Shown: in pieces, positions 58,654 through 64,000 of the stretch
Numbering within the stretch: position 1 is the stretch's first letter
How the letters are laid out: every line of letters begins with the position of its first letter
NCBI RefSeq assembly: GCF_000151315.2
Contig: NW_011887297.1
Span: forward strand, 1,031,587-1,095,586
Origin: Capsaspora owczarzaki ATCC 30864
Lineage: Eukaryota; Opisthokonta; Filasterea
DNA: 64,000 bases
Direction of reading: 5' to 3'
Position numbers and translations under genes: made by a program
Notes under the pieces: generated by a model
What the model was told of the DNA's origin: nothing
The model's database searches: none
Seen by the model: the letters and a program-made list of their open reading frames with translations, nothing else

Positions 58654-60856
58654 CTAACATTGTCGTTCGATATACCCGACAGAAAGCGACGCAAGTCGCA
58701 CAAAACTGTACTCCTTACCGAATTGAACTTCAACCTCCCAACCCGCGCGCAGTTGGCGGATGACAGGATGGTCTGTTGGCGAAATTGTCACCAGCTGAAT
58801 GGTCGAATCGACGACAGGCGCTTCTGCAGCCCATTCGTATCGAACAGCACCTAGCTCGTCTCGAACAATCAGATCGAAAGGGTCCGATGTGGCTTCGGAC
58901 TGTCGTTCACGAAGGACTTGAATCGCTTTCACTCGGATTGAATTTCCATTGCTGCTTCTCGGCATTGTAAGTTTCAGAAAATCAACATAATGGTCCTTAG
59001 CCCACGCTTGGTGAATGTGCTGCACGCCTTGCAAGTACTCCGCTTTGTCCATAACGAGCTCGGCAATCTCGGCTGGTAGTGCAGGGAGAGGTGCGGGCTG
59101 ATTCTCCTTCTCGTGTCGGCCTGTCAGCAGGTGAAACACGCTCTGCCAGTCTTCAGTAGTTGCCAGTCGTGGAAGCAAGGAAAATGCAAGCGGGTTTATC
59201 TGGTCCTCGATGCTGTGCAATGAACAAGCAAAAGATAAAGGAACCATCCGAAGGGCCGTTTCCATTGAGTATTGGTTCGAGGAACATGGACAAAGCATCA
59301 ACGGCTCTCATTGGCAAGAACCAACAACCTACATCAGCCGAGTCAGAATGCCGTTGACTTTGCGTGCCTCACCAAGCGCTTGAACGCCAACTTGGCCAAT
59401 GCAATTGTTCCATAGACTGGCGTTCAAAGCGTTAGCAGGTTGACAGCGTAGCAAGTTCTGAATGATGCTGGCTCAATGTAAACACTTACTGAAGCTCAGT
59501 CATCGTCTTGTTCTCTCCGAGTGCTGCTGCAATCGCTTGTGCTCCTGCATCGCCAATCCGATTCGTGTGCAGACTGCCCATCCCCTCCATCAGTGAGCAT
59601 TCGGAATTTTTATGAATCCCTCACATGCATCAGTAAACGTGAGATGCTTTACTGGAGGTCAATCAGCGTCGTGTTCACTTTGAGAGCCTCAGCGATCGAC
59701 TGCGCTCCAGCATCGCCAATTTGATTGCGATTCAGACTGTGCAAATCCCCAAGCCAGTGAGGATTTTGAATGCTCTGCCGGATGACACACTCACATTCAT
59801 CAGTACAAGTGAGATGCCTTACTAGAGATATTTCAGCGTCGTGTTCACTTTGAGTGTCTCAGCAATCGCCCGCGCTCCAGCATCGCCAAGCTGAGTCGAG
59901 CTCAAACTGTTCATCCCATGCATCAGTGAGAACTTTGGATTTCCGCTGCTGAAATCATCCACTCATATACATCGGCAAAAGTGAGATGACTTACTTGAGC
60001 CACCTCAGGTTCGTGTTCACCTTGAGTGCCTCAGCAAACGCCTGCGCTCCAGCATCGCCAATCTGATTCTGGCGCAGACTGCCCTCTCCATCAGTGAGTA
60101 CTCTCACTGTCATCTACTGCAATCACCACTCCATGCATCAGTTCAAACGAGACTCACGTAACCTCGGCCACCGTCTTGTTCACTTTGAGTGTCTCAGCAA
60201 TCGCGCGCGCTCCAACGTCGCTAATGTGATTCTGACCCAATCTGTCCATATCGCCTCCATCAGTGAGCCGCTCTTGCTGTCTCTACTTGATCACCCACTC
60301 ACATACATCAGGCAACGTGAGATGACTTACTCGATGGACACCAGCGTCCTGCTCACTTTGAGTGCCTCAGCAACCGCTTGTGCTCCATCGTTGCCAATCT
60401 GCTTCCCATCCCACCTGTCTCTCCATTTTCGTCAACACAAACGCGCTGTCAACACTGTGTTCCAATCAACTCAAGCGCTTCTCTTACAGAAGCCATTCAC
60501 TCGTGTCCGTGACTCTATCATACAGCTTGCGCTGGCTCTCAGACATACTCTGGTAAGTCAGCATTTTCAAAAATGAAACAACGAGTGACTCGATGCTCCA
60601 TTTTCGCTTGTTCACCCTGACACACGTTGGTCTGTGAGCAAACCTTCATTTTATTTGAGGGTAGCCATTGTGATGGTTGTTCCTCGTTGAGAAAGTTTTA
60701 GAAAATTCAGTGGAAACCACACCATTGTTTGAAATTCGAGCACAGAGCTGCAACTCGAACAGTGTAATGATGGAAAGCCTCGGCTATTCCAGAGTCGCGC
60801 TCGGTACTCACGCTCGTGGTCGGTAAGCAAAGTGGCGAGTGAAATGAAACCAGCAT
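58654..60856 (-). CDS. Leucine-rich-repeat protein with one repeat per exon and C-terminal beta domain
   Basis: The ATG at 60856 opens a short exon (60812-60856), joined to 60488-60549 (MSESQRKLYDRVTDTSEW), a motif related to those between LRR blocks of the gene at 27690-32580. Eight LRR exons then follow between about 60415 and 59330, nearly all exactly 84 bp and phase 2, for example GDAGARAIAETLKVNTTLKY and GDAGAQSIAEALKVNTTLID. Neighbouring exons are very alike, so the array probably grew by exon duplication. The last exon (from about 59222) encodes about 190 residues: a helical part (LPAEIAELVMDKAEYLQGVQ) and a beta-rich part (VKAIQVLRERQSEATSDPFD, then LRAGWEVEVQFGK). The latter vaguely resembles a beta-sandwich seen in some fungal and plant F-box proteins. 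A GTAAGG donor near the end may truncate the last 20 residues. The function is unknown. Confidence 0.75.
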
Positions 60857-60991
60857 TTGGAATGGCAGCAGTTTTGCGCTTCACAGTTACTTTATAGAAC
60901 TTGCAATTGGTTGAAAACTAAAATCACGTTTACGTGTGTTAGAAGCTGTAATCGTACACAAAGGAAGCAACTCTTGTTTTTGTTTGTCCGT

Positions 60992-63900
60992 TTATTCCAT
61001 TTGAGGAGCCTCTTGGTCCTCGTCCCAGTCGCGTTGACCGTCCTTGGGGAGCTTAGGGCCACCGGCAGGCTTGGCCATGATGATCTACAGACATGGAAGC
61101 AAGTCCATGGGTGAGAAACAGAGCGAGAAGCAGAAAAAAAAAAAAGCAGACCAAACCCAACACAACAAAGACAACAAAACACCCACCTGATCCACGCGAA
61201 GAACAGTGACAGCGGCTTGTGCGGCAAACTTGATGGCGGTCGCCTTGGCAGCGAGCAGGTCAAGAACGCCAAGCTCGCGAGCATCGGCAACAGCAACGGC
61301 AGCAGCGCCGCCAATAGCAGCGGTGACACCAGAGGGAGCGAAATCAGCCTCGGAGGCGAGATCAAATCCGACGTTGGTCTTGCCAGCCTGGTGGGCGGCG
61401 TACAAGCGCGAGATGAGTTCGCCAGAGCTCACGCCAGCGTTGTCGGCAAGCGCGCGGGGGACAACCTCGAACGATTGGGCAAACTTCTTGATGGCGTATT
61501 GCTCAAGACCCGTTCGGGTGTCGGCAAAGGTGCCGAGCAGACGGGCAAGCTCAATCTCAGTGGAGCCAGCACCGGCGACAAACTGGGGGTTCTTGGTCAG
61601 GGCCTTGAACACGTTGACGGCGTCGTCGACGGCGCGCTCAATGTCCTCCATAATGTTCGGGGTGGAGCCACGAACCACAACGGTCGAGATGGCCGACTCG
61701 TCACCATCCTGCTTGAACACGACAACGCGCTCCTCGCCAATCTCTGTTGTGTGGACGAGCGAGCACGAGCCGAGCTCCTCCTTTGTTGGGGCGCCAAAGC
61801 GCGCCACGGCAGTGGCACCAGTGGCCTGGCACAACCGACGGATGTCGAACTTGGACGGCACGCGCACGACCATCAAGTTGTACTTGTTGAGGAAGTGCAT
61901 GACCATGTCGCCGACCTTGCTGCCGCACACAACGACATTTGCGCCAGTGGCAGCGATTTCCTTGACCTCCTGTGAGTAGAGGCAGGAATTGGTTTTCATG
62001 AAACGAAAACGTGCAAAGAACGATGAGTTACAATGAAACGATCAACAACCAAAACCAAACAAACAAACAAACAAAAAAATAACACGAGCGGATTGCTGTT
62101 GCCAAACCTTATCCAATTGGGCCTCTTCGCCCTGGGCGAACGACAAGAGCTCGTCTGCGTTGTTCAGCAGCACAGTTCCCTTGGTTTCGGTTGTGCTGAC
62201 ATCAAGAGGGCACGAGAAAATGGCAACCTTGGCGTTGGCGACCTCCGAGATGTGGGTGTCGACCTCACGCTTGAAGACCATGCCAGAGATGACGGTCGAG
62301 GCAAGCACGCCCGAGCCGAGAATCTTTACAACACGAACATTGTCCACGTTAAAGTTGGTGTTCTTCTTGGGCAGAATGTCGACGCACGCCTTGGCAACCA
62401 ACTCCGAGAGGAAGTTCTCATAGCCAAACTAGAGGTCGAAAGAAGCAAGAGAAGATTGAGGGAACAAGCACAAACAAAAAATGAGTCACAACAACACCAC
62501 TCACCTGCTTGCTGGCAAGAGCTGTCTTGAGGGCGTAAGCAACTTGAGTCTTATCCCGGATGTTTTCAACAGTGTAGCAAGCGAGGCCTGCGGCAGAGAG
62601 AGCGGGGGGGGCGGGCAGACAAACGACACAAAGTCAACAACGAGAAACAACAACGACAAAAAAAGCACATCCATCCGTCTCGCAATTACCGCTCAGCAGC
62701 TCGAGGGCCTTCTTGGCGGCAAGGTCGTAGCCTGAAATAATCTCGGCAGTCGAGAGACCCATGCGGACGAGGCTGTCGGCGTTCTCGAGGAGCTCGCCGG
62801 CAAAGAGGAGGACGAGGTTGGTGGCATCGCCGACTTCGCTCTCCTGGCGCTCGGAGGCCATGACGAGCATCTTGGCAGCCGGGTGCTCGACCTCGAGCTC
62901 CTTGATGATGGTGGCAGCGTCGTTCGTGACAAAGAGCTTGTCCAGACGGTTGATGATCATCTTGTTCATGCCGTTCGGGCCAAACGACGTGCGAACAACC
63001 TTTGACAGCTCCTTGCAAGCCGCAATGTTGCGCAGCACCGCCTCCTCGACGCCAGAGAAGTGCTAAAAAACGCGTCAATTTTGTTCGGTTCAAAGTGTGG
63101 TTGAATGTACAAAATCGTATTTGCAAACAAACAAAACAAAGTGAGACGATTGTTGACTGACTTCACTGTTTCACAGAAAAAAAAAATTGATTCAAGCAAA
63201 AAAAAAAAAAAAAAAAAAAAAATTCAATGGAAAAATTCGCGATCTCAAACAAAAAAAAAAAAAAAAGGAAACGAAAAGATGAAGCGCTGATGCAAACTGA
63301 CTGTGGCGGTGCGATCGACAGCAGGATTTAATCTGCAAGTGGATGCGTAGAAGGGCACACCGCCAGCTACCACACGAGAGCTGAGCCAAAGCCACGAGAA
63401 AATGCAGCGTCGCTTTTGTTTCCTCAATAATCAAAAAAAAAAAATCAAAAATAAAAAAAAAAAATCAAACACGCGGCCGCATGTGTTTTTGTATGGAGTT
63501 TCCAATAAGAACAGTAATAAAAGAATCATAAAAATAACAATCAAAAATGAATACGAGAAAACTGAAGCAAACTTCACTGGCTTTGATTCTCGAGTCTGTC
63601 GACATTGCCATCTCTCTCTCACACACACCTCGCACTCTTCCTGACATCATGGTGCTTTGGCCGGCAGCACAATCACGAAGCACCAGACCAGGCGCGATCA
63701 CCAAGTTTCACGACCTCAAATAAAACAAGGGACCTTCTTCAACTGCGCAGCTCACTGTGGCAATGCGACCACAACGCAATGAACAACACATCCCCCAACC
63801 CCCACGCAAAACGGTGGATCGGTCGGCGGGGACCGATAGTCTGGCAGGGCGGCGGGAGGGGCGCAATGGCCAAGTCAGCCTCCTCCCTTCGATGCTGCCC

Positions 63901-64000
63901 CTGCCATTCCAGCACCAGCACCAGCAGGCACGAGCAGTCACGAGCAAACGATCGAGCAAAGCACAAACCTTGGCACCGTCCTTCATCATGGACTGGAAGC
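60992..64000 (-). CDS. CCT8: Chaperonin CCT/TRiC subunit theta (5' end beyond window)
   Basis: Exons seen are 63969-64000 (partial), 62690-63062, 62505-62587, 62108-62428, 61187-61970 and 60992-61084; the start codon lies outside. CCT8 is one of eight subunits of the cytosolic double-ring chaperonin that folds actin and tubulin. Family signatures are FGPNGMNKMIINRLDKLFVT and NDAATIIKELEVEHPAAKM in the ATPase domain, EVGDATNLVLLFAGELLE, FNVDNVRVVKILGSG, TETKGTVLLNNADELL, then TGANVVVCGSKVGDMVMHFL in the apical domain. The C-terminal ATPase half has GSTEIELARLLG, LEQYAIKKFAQSFEVVPRAL and AAVTVLRVDQIIMAKPAGGP, ending acidic. The match to human CCT8, rather than other subunits, is supported by FSGVEEAVLRNIAACKELSK. 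The first intron (63063-63968) is unusually long for this window and A/T-rich, with a roughly 26-base A run near 63200. Confidence 0.97.

Noticed and set aside
58650-60600. Periodic repeats of about 160-180 bases resembling a satellite or CRISPR
   Set aside because: The repeated units are in-phase 84-bp LRR exons with splice sites, plus duplicated introns.

Overview
This is a eukaryotic nuclear segment. Nearly every gene is broken by short GT-AG introns, there are no operons or Shine-Dalgarno sites, and the core genes are eukaryotic housekeeping genes. The gene content (a protrudin-like FYVE protein, TMCO1, WDR11, FIG4, a sororin-like protein, an SH2-docking-like tyrosine tail), the long glutamine and serine tracts and the compact layout suggest a unicellular holozoan. 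A filasterean such as Capsaspora is my best guess. That assignment is inference and cannot be proven from this window.

Layout. 1-5998: an unidentified glutamine-rich protein (minus) divergent from a sororin-like cohesion factor (plus). 6265-18333: sterol C8 isomerase (ERG2 type), clathrin light chain, a Ras-type GTPase, a tandem-type 6-phosphofructokinase, TMCO1 and MBF1/EDF1. 18523-24544: WDR11, with a large GAGT microsatellite inside an intron that keeps the reading frame open. 24693-27458: an intact-looking Tc1/mariner (DD34E) transposon with 83-bp terminal inverted repeats, TA target duplication, dense GAAC motifs at both ends and a very large insertion in its transposase. 27690-32580: a multi-exon leucine-rich-repeat gene in which most repeats occupy one roughly 84-bp phase-2 exon each. 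33363-35202: protrudin-like FYVE protein. 35607-39850: a membrane-anchored GH9 cellulase-like protein whose cytosolic tail carries seven YxxP motifs. 41129-48513: BRR2/SNRNP200 spliceosomal helicase, interrupted by a 606-base run of N. 48783-55162: a coiled-coil protein of unknown function and the FIG4 phosphoinositide phosphatase (18 exons). 55456-56841: F-box protein. 57.8-58.4 kb: a small membrane protein with an uncertain gene model. 58654-60856: a second LRR gene with the same exon design. 60992-64000: chaperonin CCT8, cut by the window edge.

Most genes are unrelated housekeeping functions. Several act on endolysosomal or endoplasmic-reticulum membranes (clathrin light chain, WDR11, FIG4, protrudin, TMCO1, ERG2), but nothing suggests a functional cluster. 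The most unusual items are the GH9 receptor-like protein, the transposon, and the two one-exon-per-repeat LRR genes, whose exon plan resembles that of vertebrate NOD-type receptors. No rRNA, tRNA or CRISPR was recognised. Exon boundaries were placed by eye from splice consensus, reading phase and family similarity.
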